A stretch of 64,000 bases of DNA from Schistocephalus solidus (GCA_017591395.1 WEDG01005306.1:1-64000); one strand, 5' to 3'; positions 10,600 to 22,369 are shown, numbered from the stretch's first letter. Notes: generated by a model from the sequence alone, not told the origin. Translations and numbers: made by a program.

Positions 10600-12062
10600 T
10601 CGAAGGGAGCGTGAGTATCAGTGACGCGCGGTAATGTGGGGAAGAACATTAAAACACCCTTCTGTAGAGCCCTTTTCTGATTAAGCACCAAGAATTCATT
10701 TACCTTACCGCATTAGAATATTTTCTTAAGATGAAAATCTGCTTATCATTTCAAAGTCTCTGAGCCTTCGAAATGGTAAATCTGAGCACAGATCTGGGGT
10801 GATAAGTCTGGAAGAAAACCTGGTGAATTCAGTTACCTGGAAATCACAATTACATTACCTTATACGTAATTCCTATCCTGCGCTTAACTCAGACTTCATC
10901 CTGCATAATTATCGTCGTTTATTATGATAACTTCGTTGAAATTGGTTCGAAGAGCGATATAAACCAGGATAATTTTCAGTTGTGTCCTCTCGGTGTGCAA
11001 CAAAATGGACATAAATCTGTAGATTGCTGCATCGGATTAAGTCTGAAAAAGTGTACGATGATTTTTCCAACAACGCGTAAAAACCTATATCTCTTGGCCA
11101 AAAAGACGGTTGAGCATAGGCCCAGCGTGTGAGATGGATTATTACAGAAATTAAATGCCAAACTAGCGAAGTGAGAGAAATTAACGAGGTTTACCACTAA
11201 GAAATCCGAAACTTAATAAAAAGTTTACAGAGGAAAAGGAAGCACAAGCGAAATCTAAAGAGTAAATGACAAGTGAAGGGTGAAAGAAGGACTTATTGGA
11301 AAAAGCAATATCGGCGGAAATGCATCTCGGTTTTCACGAGCCAAATGCGCAGTCACTGGCAGTTACATGCGGTTCCCCTACTCATAAAAGCTAAAAATCA
11401 ATCACTCTTCTTCATGATGACGACAAAAACGCCTGTTCTTTTTGACTTTTGCTCTTCAACTGGTGCACTTCCAATTCTGTTTGAAAATCTCGAGATTAGA
11501 GAATTAACTCTCTTTGACATTTTGGTCACCTGGACACTGGTGGAATTTCTCCATTAAGCATTGTATCAGAATAGGCAGTATCTTGAGTATCGTAAGCTAA
11601 GAGCAGGATGCCAGCCTAAACGACTGAGATCTTACTGTCCACTAATTCTCAGAAACTCTAAGAGATCTTCCTATCTACGATGGGGTGCGTCGTTTCGCTA
11701 CCTTATTCATACAGTTGATCTGCCTAAAAACATCACATAACTTTAAGAGAGTTTATCGTTTTGTGATCCGTTATGCTAGGCAAAAGTTTACCCTTAAGGC
11801 AAAATGCGAAATGCATGCTGCGAGCGGGATGTGAACAAAGAGCACCAGTGTGCGGCAAGCCTTGTTGTTACCACAACGCCACCGTCGCAAAGCCGGTTTC
11901 AATGATTTTTAATGTATATGGTGAAAGAAGCGCGTGTCATAATATGAATGACGGCGACTCCACACGCTGTTTGTTAAACTCATCTACCAGCACACGGGTT
12001 AAGAGTTTATTAAAGGTTCCTGGAGGTCAACCACGGGGACATATATATAGATAGTAGTTTCA
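10600..12062. other. No supported gene
   Basis: AT-rich. A 94-residue + frame at 11273-11557 starts with a basic stretch that could be a decayed LINE linker, but no diagnostic motif is present. A cysteine-rich + frame at 11773-12054 is discussed among the rejected items. Confidence 0.4.
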
Positions 12063-12908
12063 TTTCAGTACCAGGAAAGATACTCTCCCTGAAAAAATTA
12101 CAATGAGTGTGAAATCGCGTACAGTTAAGGTATGACTAATAAATCAGCGTCTTGGCGATGACAAATAACACAAATCAGTGTAGCCAAGTAAATGTATAAA
12201 AAGAGCAGAGAGTAAAAATTTAATTGGGCATTTTTATGGAAAAGGTATATCTTGAATGGGGTTTGTTAGTTTTCAAGGTTAAAAAACTGTCGCTCCTGGG
12301 TGATAAACATACGCATGAGATATGACCGACAGGCTGCTTAGAGCGCATAAGTGTTCGAAACGCTCATCCTCCTGGGAGAAATCGTGTAAAGACAAAGCTA
12401 TTTTTACCACCATATGTGTGATCAAATGCATACCGACTAGCTATAAGCGTAACCGTAGAGGATGCAAAACAGCGGAAACATTCGCCGACATCATCCGTTC
12501 GCTTAGGGTCAAACGAGGAAAGGACCGTAGAGATCGCAATGATCATGGTAGAATTGACAGAAATTGATCATGATATTCTCATTGCTGATTTCTCAGACCG
12601 CTGAAAGAAGAACCCGAAACGATCAACGGTCCGTGTAGGGTCAACATCGTGGAGAAGGTTAGGACCGTAAGCAGAATTGCCTTAAGGCGCGACCGGTGGG
12701 ATAGTGGATGAGGTTGCAGCCGTTTGTTAAGGTTCGAGAAATAGGAGAACCGTGCAGATCAAAAGGAACCATTGGAGATGTCAATATTTGCAAAATTATT
12801 ATGAAAAATAAAAAGGGAAGATAACCGGCTGCGAAGATCGTCTTTTTAAAAAAATAAAAATAGGAGCCGAAGATATAAAACTGCTTCATGAGGGCTTATG
12901 AAGCAGCA
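12063..12908 (+). repeat. Unclassified ~850-bp dispersed repeat, copy 1
   Basis: This aligns along its whole length with 18130-18965 in the same orientation. Shared blocks include CTTGGCGATGACAAAT, GACTAGCTATA.GCGTAACCGT, GAGGAAAGGACCGTAGAGATC, CTCATTGCTGATTTCT and GGAGAAGG.TAGGACCGTAAGC. Small indels and substitutions are spread evenly, and open frames in one copy are not kept in the other, so it looks non-coding. No terminal inverted repeats or tRNA-like promoter boxes were noticed. It lies just upstream of a CR1-like ORF1, and the other copy just downstream of a CR1-like RT fragment. Confidence 0.8.
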
Positions 12909-13099
12909 TGGTATCAGCATTGACGAGGCGTGTACGACTTCCTTCAAACTCCTCAAAAATGTTTGGAAATGGAAATGGATATCAAGGGCCTAAGAAGTGA
13001 GGGTTGACAAATTTGAAGTTACTTCCTTGACTTTCACTTGGAGAACAAATTGCGATGACGGTAACTGAGCAAGACAAAGAACCTACAAAAACACAGCTT

Positions 13100-15335
13100 C
13101 CTCCGTCGTGACAGCCAATGAGGAAGACGACAGTGTTTTACTGAGCTCAACGTTATCACATCAAATATCCGGTACGGCAAAAGGACGACCGACAGGGGTA
13201 ACAGAAAATAAAGACGCGTTTCAGTACACCCAAAAAAGCCAGATTAAACCAGAACGTTTAACCATTCTGCATCCAAAAACTGCATCGGCGAAAATTGGAA
13301 CTGACCAAGAAGCCGCATTAAGGAGAGAACAAAGCATAAGCAGTGTCCCAACAAACCCCCTATACGCAGAAGACTATTAAGTGATCATAATCTTCTATTC
13401 AATCATTAAGGGAAATAGGCATGGACCTTTTGAGTACCCTATTGAAAATAAGAAACAACCAGCGAGGCCTCAGAATGGATCAAATTTAATGGATAGTCAT
13501 TAAAGGCATGCCTGAAGCTACATCCGGTACCCCATAAAGCAAGAATACATGATGACATGGAGCTATTCAAGAGTTATCTTGAATGTCTTTTTAAGAAAGG
13601 ATACGTGTCCCGGTTCTGAAAAGCCTTCGAAATGGGTTGAATAAGACACTCAAATGTTGAGTCCAACCAGTAAAGACCGCTGCAGCTTGTCCTTCCGAAT
13701 GACGTAGAAACCCATTTATTGCTGAGTACGAAACCTACGCTTAGAATCTCTCACCCAACTGGTTTTTCAACCGGAGTTTTCACCTGCGGAGAAGGAGAAA
13801 TGGAGAGGGCTCAAATTTGACCTCCTGAAGAGATCCAGACTGGGCGAGAGAAATCTCAAATCTGAGATGGCGAAATTATACACGCCCAGAGGTCATTTAT
13901 CTGGAGAAAGCCCATGATATTGGATATGGAGGGCAGCCAGATCACAATAAAATAGCATTCAGTGCAAAAATGTCAGTAAACACATTGACCTACAGTTCGA
14001 TAAAAAAAGCAGTAGCTCCCTACTCAGACTGTGAATGGCATAAGACACACGACCATTCTAACAACTTCGATCCAAATATTGTCCGAAAATTTGTCCAGTC
14101 AAAGCTCCGCTTTCTTTATACGAATGCATAGAGTTTGTTCCAGAAATTAAAAAAATTGAAAGAATGAATATCCGATGTGCATCCGCATGTAATTTCCGTT
14201 ACAGAAACTTTGTTGCAGGTGGAAATATTGAATAGCGAAATCGCCATCGATGGACATCAACACTTACGTCGAGACAGACTGCATAAAAAGGTGTTAAAAT
14301 TGCAATCTACGTCAACAGCGCAATCATATTATCTGAACGCAGAACTGCTAGCCCTTGCGACTGCGAAGCATTTAAAGATGTGCGGAGATGTGTGATGATG
14401 AGGCCCTCTGGGCCTTAAATATACAATTTATTTATTTATAACAATATATGAATTTTTCGACTATATAAATACCACCAAATCAAACTGCAGAAAATGAGGA
14501 TATGATGTTCGAAATACTGAAAGCTTTATCTCAGACTCAAGACACAGTTATGGCCAGATAGTTTAATGCACCATTAATTAACTGGAAAAAGTTATCCGTA
14601 AAAGGTTCGCAGTATTCATTTAGCTCCAGACTATCAAAGCTCACAATGAATCCCTTTCACATACGGATTGTATGTTTCCAACGAGAGTTACAGAGGCTTA
14701 AATAGCGAATTGCCTAGATCTCGTTCTTTCAAAGGACCCAATTGATCTGGCTATATTTAGGGCACTCGCGCCGCTCGGTAAAAGTGACCATGTTATGCTG
14801 CTGTGTAAATACTGTTTGCACACCAAACAAACGGAGACTCCTGATGTTCGGTTAAATAACTGGCGCGCGAATTCCTCTGCGATGAGAGATGACTTATCGG
14901 CATTAAATTGGCAAAATATTTTAATCGGTAATCCGGTTGTCAACTGGACCATTCTCTGGGCGTTATAAACGACGCTATGCACCACAAATGCCCTATTTAA
15001 AAGTCCAAAATTCTAACCGCTCTGTTTGGTTAATGCCAGATTTTATAAGACAACTTAACCAAAAGAAAAAACTCTGGAAAAGGTATGTAGCAACAACTCA
15101 ACCCATGCATTACGAATAATTTGGCCGAAAGCGGAACGCGATTAGGTTAATTATCCGCAGATCACGGAAGGAGTATGAGGCTGAAATTAAAGAATGGGCC
15201 GTCGATAAATCAAAAGTACTTTTAAGCTATATCAAAAGTAGGTTTAAGAATAAGGCGACGGTGGCAGTGTTGATAGGTGAAAACAACGAAGGCATTAATG
15301 AAAATCACTATAAGGCAGAACAGCAGGACAGTGGG
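13100..15335 (+). mobile_element. CR1-like LINE, copy 1 (ORF1, endonuclease, linker), decayed
   Basis: On +, an ORF1-like region comes first (open 13108-13380). An RRM-like block follows (IKGMPEATSGTP then a shifted KARIHDDMELFKSYLE, about 13495-13590). The APE endonuclease of ORF2 begins at about 14100 with a TNA*SLFQKL-like start and HVISVTETLLQ (14180-14215), then LRRDR and IYVNSAIILSERR. A short insertion interrupts it at 14395-14440. It resumes with a PPNQTAENEDMMFEILKAL block and VMAR*FNAPLINWKK (about 14475-14600), where the catalytic GDFN aspartate codon is now a stop. A LAPLGKSDHVMLL block (about 14760-14805) completes the endonuclease. The EN-RT linker (RQLNQKKKLWKRY, EYEAEIKEW) runs to about 15330. 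No RT palm is present. Confidence 0.75.
14395..14440 (+). mobile_element. 46-bp LINE/SINE 3'-tail insertion in the endonuclease
   Basis: A GATGAGGCC...CTGGGCCTTAAATATACAA block followed by a TTTA-repeat tail breaks the endonuclease frame between its CDCEAFKD and PPNQ parts. Nearly the same sequence is found at 39357-39405. A severely 5'-truncated retroinsertion that kept only its 3' end would look like this. Confidence 0.55.
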
Positions 15336-15479
15336 GAATTTTTGAAGATAATAGCACGAAAAAGCAGCGGCATTTTATTAAGAAGGAAAGCCTGGCAATA
15401 TTACTTTCACTTCCAGAATTTGTGCTCGTGCACTTCATGCCTTCAGCCCACGATCGGCAAAACGTGCCAAAAGCGTACT

Positions 15480-18125
15480 TACCATAATAAGTGCGGGTTA
15501 CGTAGATGAACCTTGCGTTATCTGTACCCATATATTGATCAGACTTAAAAATTTGGAAGACGAGCTTGGGGATTTAAGGAAGCTCCTGAAGCAAAATATT
15601 GACGGAGAGAGAGAAAGTACCTGCTTTTGAACAAAAAATCAAAGCGCAAAATAGAAATAATTCAAGATAATACCGTCTCAGAAGCTTCCGAATTTATGGG
15701 TTGCAACCCAGTAAATGCCAAATTGGATAACAGTAATATCAGGACAACTTCAACAGTGCCTCTTCTCAAGGCAGTCCAAACATCCGACTCAACTTCTGTC
15801 AGCCATCCCAGCAGTTCTACAGGGCCCGTTGTTGAAAGCGAAAAAAAACCAACGCATGGTAAGATAAAATTAGGAAACAGCATAACAGGAGTATAAAGTC
15901 AAAAACAACTCCCATGAATCCTTCAGATCATTCAAAGGAAAATATGGTCGGTTTTGTATAAAAGACGTCCTAGACCAAGAGAATTGAGTAGTTATTTGGG
16001 GTTTATCTAAATCACATGCTCCATCCCCCGAAGGAAAGGATCTCCGGTGACCTTGCTATGTTTCAGAACCTGCTGAAAGCGAAGGTAACCATTCACGCAG
16101 CGTTCAGGATCGGAAAAAAGGATATCGAACAGTCAGAAACTGTAAGACCATGGCCTATGAAAGTTTTCTTGCACAACAAGGAAAAGGATAAACTACTTCT
16201 ATCTAAAAAAACCAACCTTCGAAACTCTCATAAGGAGTTTTTTTTCAGCCGACTACTCTCCAACATAACGTCTCAAACGCCGCTAATTAGTGATGGAATT
16301 GAAGAGGAGACTTGCAGCTGGAGAGAACAGTCTGGTTATTTTCATGGGACGCGTGATATAGAGAAACTTTACGTTGCTCTGGAACCAGCCAATGCTCATG
16401 ATGGCAGCGGCAAACTCGAGACAAACGTAATTTGGCCCTGCCGAATGCTGCCAACTTAAATTTTTGTAAACCAATGCCCAAAGTCTGTTTTCGAAGCTCG
16501 ACGAACTGAGAATTCAGGAAGCCGTTCTTTCTCCTAATATTATAGCAATCACAGAAACATGGCTGTCGCAAAACATCAGCGATTGCGAAGTAGCATTATC
16601 CGGTTACCGGTTGTTCAAGAGAGACCGCACCCACCGCCAGGGTGGAAGAGTTCCGATGCATGCAAAGAGCAATTTTACTGTTTTTGTAAGAATAAAGAAG
16701 ATTAACAATTGTATCGATGCTATTTGATTGACTATAAAGACACAGGGATCGCAATCCCTTGAAGCCAGGACTCTCTACCGACCACCGGAGACGGACATCG
16801 ACGCTGATACTTCTTTGCTGGAGAACATAAAGGAGATTGGTAGTCGACCTGATGTTGTTCTCATGGGTGACTTCTATGCACCCAGCATTCGATGGAAAGA
16901 TCTGCAGGCGCAGTGCTCAACGTATTCCTTCGATCAACGTCTTCTAAAGACAACACTTGAAGCACTTCTTACACAAAATGTCTTTGTTCCTACGAGAGCG
17001 CATACAGGACAACAGGCTAGTTGTTTAGATCTCATCTTCACGAAATATCCTGAAATTATAGACGAGGTACACTGCCTACCTCCACTTGATCGAAGTGATC
17101 ATGCAGAACATTCATTGGAGTATGGTTTATATTCTGTACCATCTGCAATAATTGAAACCAGGTCTAATCTTTGGTGATGAAACTTTTTCAAGATGAGAGC
17201 AGAGGCATCACGAATAGACTTAGATCTTCTGTTCTCCGGGAACATCACTGAAGTATGGAATTTATATAAGGAGTGGGTGTTGAATTTAATAGAATGCCAT
17301 TGTCTGTCATCAAAACTTACGATATCTGACAGACCACAGTGGCTAACAAGAGATCCAAAAAGAGAGCTTAACAGGAAAATAAGGCTTTGGTATAAATTTT
17401 GCCGATCCAATGCAAATTTATGCAAGCATATAAAATTAAAAGGAACAGGATTTAAAAAAATTGTTCTTCAAAAGATGACGGGATTACGAGAGGAATTTGC
17501 TCCTGCGAGTAGTTCACAATCCCAAATTGCTCGACAGCTTTTTACAAAAAAGCTCACGTAACAGGAACCCAATTCCTGCTATGAGCAACGATGATGGTTT
17601 CGAGATACAAGAAATTAAAAACAAAGCTGAACACGTTTTGTTGTTATTTTAATCGGTTCTCACCAGAAAAGGTGTTTTCATTCCATCTAGTTACGAGACT
17701 ATAGGAGCAACAATCATCAAGGATATGCTCTTTCGGGAAGAGGTGGTCTTTGAAGAACTAAAAAGCATGAAGGCATGTAAATCCCCTGGCCCCGATGAGA
17801 CTCTAGCAAGGCTGATCCTTGAACTTGATCGAGAGCTGGCCAAACCACTATCCTTTCTGTACCAGAAATCGTTCGATACTGGAATTCTTCCTACCAACTG
17901 GAAAACAGCCCACATTGCAGCGCTTCACAAAAGCGGTAGTCACGCACTTGCTACAAACTACAGGCCTGTCTGCCTGACCTCAATCTGTTGCACGGTTAGG
18001 GCGAAGATTTTCTAAAAGAAATTGATGATTGATTAAGAATCCAATAACCTCGGATACAATGCACAATAGTCTTTCGTAGAGGAAGATCGTGCGTTACGAA
18101 CTTACTTTATACCATATGCAGATGT
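15480..18125 (+). mobile_element. CR1-like LINE, copy 2 (ORF1 plus 5' part of ORF2), truncated in RT
   Basis: ORF1 spans about 15500-16459. It has a low-complexity serine/threonine part (15627-15896), then VVIWGLSK shifting into PPKERISGDLAMFQNLL and AAFRIGKKD, and later LLLSKKTNLRNSHKEFFF, an RRM-type LINE ORF1 pattern. ORF2 starts at about 16460: TNAQSLFSKLDELR, NIIAITETWL and YRLFKRDR. It continues with VVLMGDFYAPSIRWKD (about 16855-16900; GDFN is GDFY here), TRAHTGQQASCLDLIFTKYP and LDRSDHAE. A linker (RPQWLTRD) leads into the RT fingers (ELKSMKACKSPGPDE at 17755-17799, NYRPVCLTSICCTV at about 17957-17998). A stop follows at 18013, then a degenerate AQ*SFVEE stretch to 18125. The YADD palm is missing and the unclassified repeat follows at once. 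Confidence 0.8.
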
Positions 18126-18129
18126 TTTA

Positions 18130-18965
18130 TTTGAGTACCCGGAAGGGCACTGTCATTGGAAATAACCGTAAAGGAGTGCGAAATCGTTTCCAGTTACGTT
18201 ATAAATATAAGGTCAGCTTCTTGGCGATGACAAATGACTCAAAACAATGTGTAAAAAAAGAAAAATGAGCAGACAGGGAAAAAACTCATTGGGCTATTTT
18301 ATGGAATAGGCATATCTTGAATAAGGTTTGTGGGATTTGAAGGATAAAAAACTGTCACTCTTGGATGAAAAATATACGCGTTCGGTAGGACAACATGTCG
18401 ATGAGAGCGTATGACGCTTCAAAACACTCCTCATTGCGGGAGAAATCATCTAAAGACAGGGACTACTTGTCACCACCGTAGGTGTGATCTAAATACGTAT
18501 TGACTAGCTATATGCGTAACCGTCAAGGATGCATGACAGGGAAACCTTCACAGGCATCATTCATACGCTTAGGGTCGAAGGAGGAAAGGACCGTAGAGAT
18601 CATGGTAGAATTGCAAAAAAATCGACCATGATACTCTCATTGCTGATTTCTTAGACCCCCGACAGAGGAACCAGAAATTATCGTCAACAGTCCGTCTAGG
18701 GTTGACCCCGGGGAGAAGGATAGGACCGTAAGCACCATTGAATTAAGATGCAGCAGATGCTATAGCGGACGAGGTTGGAGCCATTTGAAAAGTGTCAAGA
18801 AAAATGAGAATCACGAAGACCGAGGAAACGACTGGCGTCATCAATATTTCCAAATGATGGTTGCGATCAAGAGGGAACAAAACCAACTTCCAAGATCGTA
18901 TTTTTTAAAAAAAAATGTTTGCATAAGAAACAAAAATGCTCCACGAGGGCATATGGTTGGTTGCT
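18130..18965 (+). repeat. Unclassified ~850-bp dispersed repeat, copy 2
   Basis: Second member of the direct-repeat pair described at 12063-12908, about 6.07 kb downstream in the same orientation. It starts with GAGTACCCGGAAG against CAGTACCAGGAAAG in copy 1 and ends near an A-rich stretch followed by CACGAGGGC. It begins immediately after the truncated CR1-like RT, so it could be a LINE 3' region or a separate insertion. Confidence 0.8.
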
Positions 18966-19814
18966 ACTGAGCGTAGTACTAAAGGATAATGGGAGTTCCG
19001 GTAATTTAGTAAGAAGAAATGACCATAATGCGCTCAGGCGTGCTAGTTGGTAATAGTATCGATGATGAATCCGATGCATGCACAGCTCAGTATCCAGATT
19101 GTAATTCTGATAATGGTTATCGGCATTCGAACCGGAGGTGCTTTAAAACGAGCGCGCAATATGACATAAGTGTTTGGCGATCATTTTATGCAGGCATGGA
19201 TTATGATGACATCATATTTCATAGAGGAAACGATGCATGGAAGAAATAATTCGGAGGTGGACTTCTAAAGTCCCGATTGTCTTTTCTCAGGTTCATGGAG
19301 AAAGCTCCTCGCAAAGGAAGAGGAAAATATAAGGCGAGTTTAATGAGTGTTAAGATAAATGTGCAGTCTTTGCTTAAAAGTAGGCAGGTTATTTATAACC
19401 TTATATTGATTGAAAAGTTATTTCAACGAAAGCAATATCTGAAAGCAAAAAAACAGAGAGCGTTTAAATGTGGAGAATATAGGAGGCAGTATAATCAGTG
19501 AAGAGTTACGTAGGTTGTAGAGAGGAACAACGGGGGTAAGGGTTGGAATTTGTGGAATAGTTGAATGATTATTAAGGCGATAAAGGAGGCAGAGGCCAGC
19601 TTCCAGTCTCCGAACCCATATAAATTTGAGGTTAGTTAGCTGGCACCTGCTCGAGTAGGAGGTAGTTGAAAGTGTTATTTCCAAGTCTTCTGTAGGTGTG
19701 AGCGAGGCTAAAAATCCCGTCACTGACAAAATTTTGATAAAAGGTACATACGTTTGTCAGCATATGAGTATCTAGCTAGCAGTTAAATACTTCAACAATA
19801 TCTGAGAGGAATAC
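18966..19814. other. No supported gene
   Basis: Two short + frames (19019-19249, 19277-19501) have biased A-rich composition and no recognisable motif. The stretch just before the - strand CR1-like fragment probably holds its decayed 3' end. Confidence 0.4.
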
Positions 19815-20600
19815 TGCATAAGGCAGTCTGTTCATGCTTTAATGACCCTCTGCGAGAAAGCGTTCCACCGGACGTCTGCATGGACCACCTTCATCTTCAA
19901 TTTAAAGGGATAACCCCACATATGGTCCGTTCCGGCCAATTCGAAGAATTTATCAAATGATAGGAAGAATTTACGATCTCTGACAACCCGGTTTGTTCGA
20001 ATAAGGTCACCGCGTAGTTGCCTGTACTTAAGAGGAAACAAGGCAAGTCCAGCCATTCTGGTTTCGTAAGACAGATGACAAAAATACTTGACCATCTTTG
20101 TAGTCCCCGCATGTACTCCTTCCAGTTGATGCTAATCCTTCTTAAACCACGGACGCCAGGCATAAGCAGCATATTTCACGTGTGATCGAAACAATGCTCC
20201 ACAGGTCCTTCCAAATAGATCCTTGTCAAGCTGGAAATCCTTGTCTCAGCAAAATCCACATATGGAATTCGGAATGCCAACATGGATGCCCTGGATAAAG
20301 AAAGACAGTTATCCCATTGCGCAGGTACAAAGAAAGAGGAAAAATTGGTACACGGTCTTTGGACCCTGTCACATCCAGAAAGAATTTGCAAAGTTAATAG
20401 TTACCCCCTATCCTATAGAAAAACGGGACATGACCTGCTATGGACATTCTGCATTATCCAAGGACATGACTGTTAGCCGAAATGTGAAGATTTCCTTGAG
20501 TTTACAAACATGATTCACCTGCGGGCTCATCCACAGAAGATCAAACGGGAATGTCTGCGCCTTGATCAGCGAAAGTTTTCGTTCAGTCAGCGAGTGGTTC
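19815..20600 (-). mobile_element. CR1-like LINE, C-terminal part of reverse transcriptase
   Basis: On -, a reading with shifts gives KYAAYAWRPWFKKD (about 20180-20140) and TKMVKYFCHLSYETRM (about 20100-20050). It goes on with LFPLKYRQLRGDLIRTNRVV, FELAGTDHMWGYPFKLK and ADVRWNAFSQRVIKA, ending at about 19832. This is the thumb/connection end that follows the palm in CR1-like elements, where RAT.MV.GL..LSYE.RL and LKYRRLRGDLI are typical. The frame from 20095 to 19832 is uninterrupted. Upstream on - (20200-20600) the homology fades. It may be the missing RT end of a CR1-like copy, but it lies in the opposite orientation to the two copies at 13-18 kb. Confidence 0.75.
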
Positions 20601-20974
20601 GACCATGAAACTAACTTCCATGTGAAATACTGACGTTTGATACCGTGGATATGTTCAAAGGGCAGTTGGAATGCCTAATTTTTGATAAACGACGATTCTC
20701 AATGCAGGATTAACTTCCGCCAACTATTAGCATATATTTATGATTTCAATTTATTTGTACCGTTTAACTACACGTTTGATGTAAAAATTTTCCACAAAAC
20801 TTTGTAATGTAAATGAGGATTAAAACTGTTCAGAACAGAGGTATACAAAAAAACTAACGCTAAGTGGGGAGATGTGGGTCTAAACTACCGAACGACAAAA
20901 GGACTGTAAAAATGGCAGAGGATTGTTAGAATGCAGACGTTAGAATGCGAAACATAGCCCCCTACGTAGCAAGT

Positions 20975-21235
20975 GTTGTAGAGGATTTTATTGAGCTCTT
21001 CACAAGATCCAGAAAGCTATGCACCAAGGACGATGGGCAGAGTAAGCAATTTAATTGAGATGACGTCGGGCGGAATGCGATCGAGGAATGAAAATCGATC
21101 GTTGCAATTGACAGCAAATAATTCAGGCAGATCAGCACGGTTAAGAAAGTGCTGACAGCATGCAGCAGCGAAAAACAAGAGACGCTCAGGTGCGAGTCGA
21201 AGTTCACTGGGTGTATTTTTTAGCAAATTCAAACA
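20975..21235 (-). CDS. Possible exon or decayed coding sequence, unknown family
   Basis: On - from about 21232 the frame reads NLLKNTPSELRLAPERLLFF, AAACCQHFLNRADLPELFAV and DRIPPDVISIKLLTLPIVL. It meets one in-frame TAG at about 21020 and then continues open (SGSCEELNKILYNTC). The balanced, non-repetitive composition looks like real protein. No splice sites were fixed with confidence and I do not recognise the family. The LTR element begins only about 20 bp upstream on this strand and may have broken the locus. Confidence 0.3.
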
Positions 21236-21255
21236 AACTTACATAAAGGTTCAGG

Positions 21256-21760
21256 TGTAACGAACCACAGTTCCAACTGAATTCTTTGAATGGACTGGTA
21301 GCACTTTTCACGTGGATCCCGGATGGGAATGGTGATCGATGGTCTGTGAAGATGGCCGGTGTTCCTTCTTTCCCTACCGCTGACATCTCCCCTCGTTACC
21401 GCCGTTGTACCGTCTCGAAAGTCTCTGACCGTCAGCATCTCCACGACCCTCACCCGCATTTGCGAACAGCACTGCACTCCCCACCGGTATCTAACTGATC
21501 ATTCGTGACCACCTCCCACTCCAAGCGGATCGATTGTATAAGTCCCCAGTATTCGCTTGTATCTTTATATTTCTCTTTTACTATCTACAATTTGTTACTG
21601 TTAACATAGATACCTTACGTTATAAACTTATTCTCTCCTGCTTTCTATACATGTGTGCATGATGAAGTGTGTAACGATTCTGCCGACGTTATATGGCTAC
21701 AGATTGTCCTAGTGATATACTCCACAGTGTGTGCTATCTTTGACATTGTCGGCCGCTACA
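21256..21760 (+). mobile_element. Long terminal repeat, 5' copy
   Basis: A 505-bp unit starting TGTAACGAACCACAG and ending GGCCGCTACA, so it has TG...CA termini. It is nearly identical to 21860-22369, differing at scattered positions and by a few single-base indels. It is followed directly by a primer-binding-site-like sequence, which fixes it as the left LTR. Confidence 0.8.
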
Positions 21761-21761
21761 T

Positions 21762-21778
21762 TGGTGGCAGCGGTGGGA
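21762..21778 (+). other. Primer binding site for reverse transcription
   Basis: TGGTGGCAGCGGTGGGA lies one base after the 5' LTR. Its reverse complement ends in CCACCA, as the 3' CCA end of a tRNA should. Which tRNA it matches needs a tRNA set from this genome. Confidence 0.6.
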
Positions 21779-21859
21779 TGGAGAGGAGCACACACTTCCA
21801 CACCTACCAAACCAACCTACACAGCACTGAGGACAGTGCTGCATTTCAGAAGGAGGCCA
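21779..21859 (+). mobile_element. Residual LTR-element interior ending in a polypurine tract
   Basis: Only about 80 bp separates the PBS from the second LTR. The last part contains the purine run AGAAGGAGG (21848-21856) just before the LTR start, as expected for the plus-strand primer. The gag-pol region is absent, so the element is non-autonomous or internally deleted. Confidence 0.6.
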
Positions 21860-22369
21860 TGTAACGAACCACAGTTCCGACTGAATTCTTTGAATGGACT
21901 GGGAACACTTTTTCGCGCGGATCCCGGATGGGAATGGTGTGATCGATGGTCTGTGAAGATGGCCGGTGTTCCTTCTTTTCCCTACCGCTGACATCTCCCC
22001 TCGTTACCGCCGTCGTACCGTCTCGAAAGTCCCTGACCGTCAGCATCTCCACGACCCTCACCCGCATTTGCGAACAGCACTGCACTCCCCACCGGTATCT
22101 AACTGATCATTCGTGACCACCTCCCACTCCAAGCGGATCGATTTTATAAGTCCCCCAGTATTCGCTTGTATCTTTATATTTCTGTTTTACTATCTACAAT
22201 TTGTTACTGTCAACATAGATACCTTACGTTATAAACTTATTCTCCCCTGCTATCTATACATGTGTTCATGATGATGTGTGTAACGATTCTGCCGGCGTTA
22301 TATGGCTACAGATTTTCCTAGTGATATACTCCACAGTGTGTGCTATCTTTGACATTCTCGGCCGCTGCA
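21860..22369 (+). mobile_element. Long terminal repeat, 3' copy
   Basis: The 510-bp partner of the LTR at 21256-21760, starting TGTAACGAACC and ending GGCCGCTGCA. The high similarity suggests a recent insertion. CAGG occurs just before the left LTR and two bases after the right LTR end, a possible short target duplication. Confidence 0.8.

Noticed and set aside
11773..12054. Cysteine-rich + frame (CGKPCCYHNATVAKP) resembling a disintegrin-like pattern
   Set aside because: Cysteine spacing does not fit the disintegrin domain beyond one CC pair, there are no flanking metalloprotease or splice signals, and the frame is short.
12063..18965. Interpretation of the 850-bp pair as LTRs of one element
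   Set aside because: The interior holds CR1-like LINE pieces rather than gag-pol. No TG...CA ends, PBS or polypurine tract were found at the expected places, and the copies are more diverged than a young LTR pair. It is kept as an unclassified repeat.
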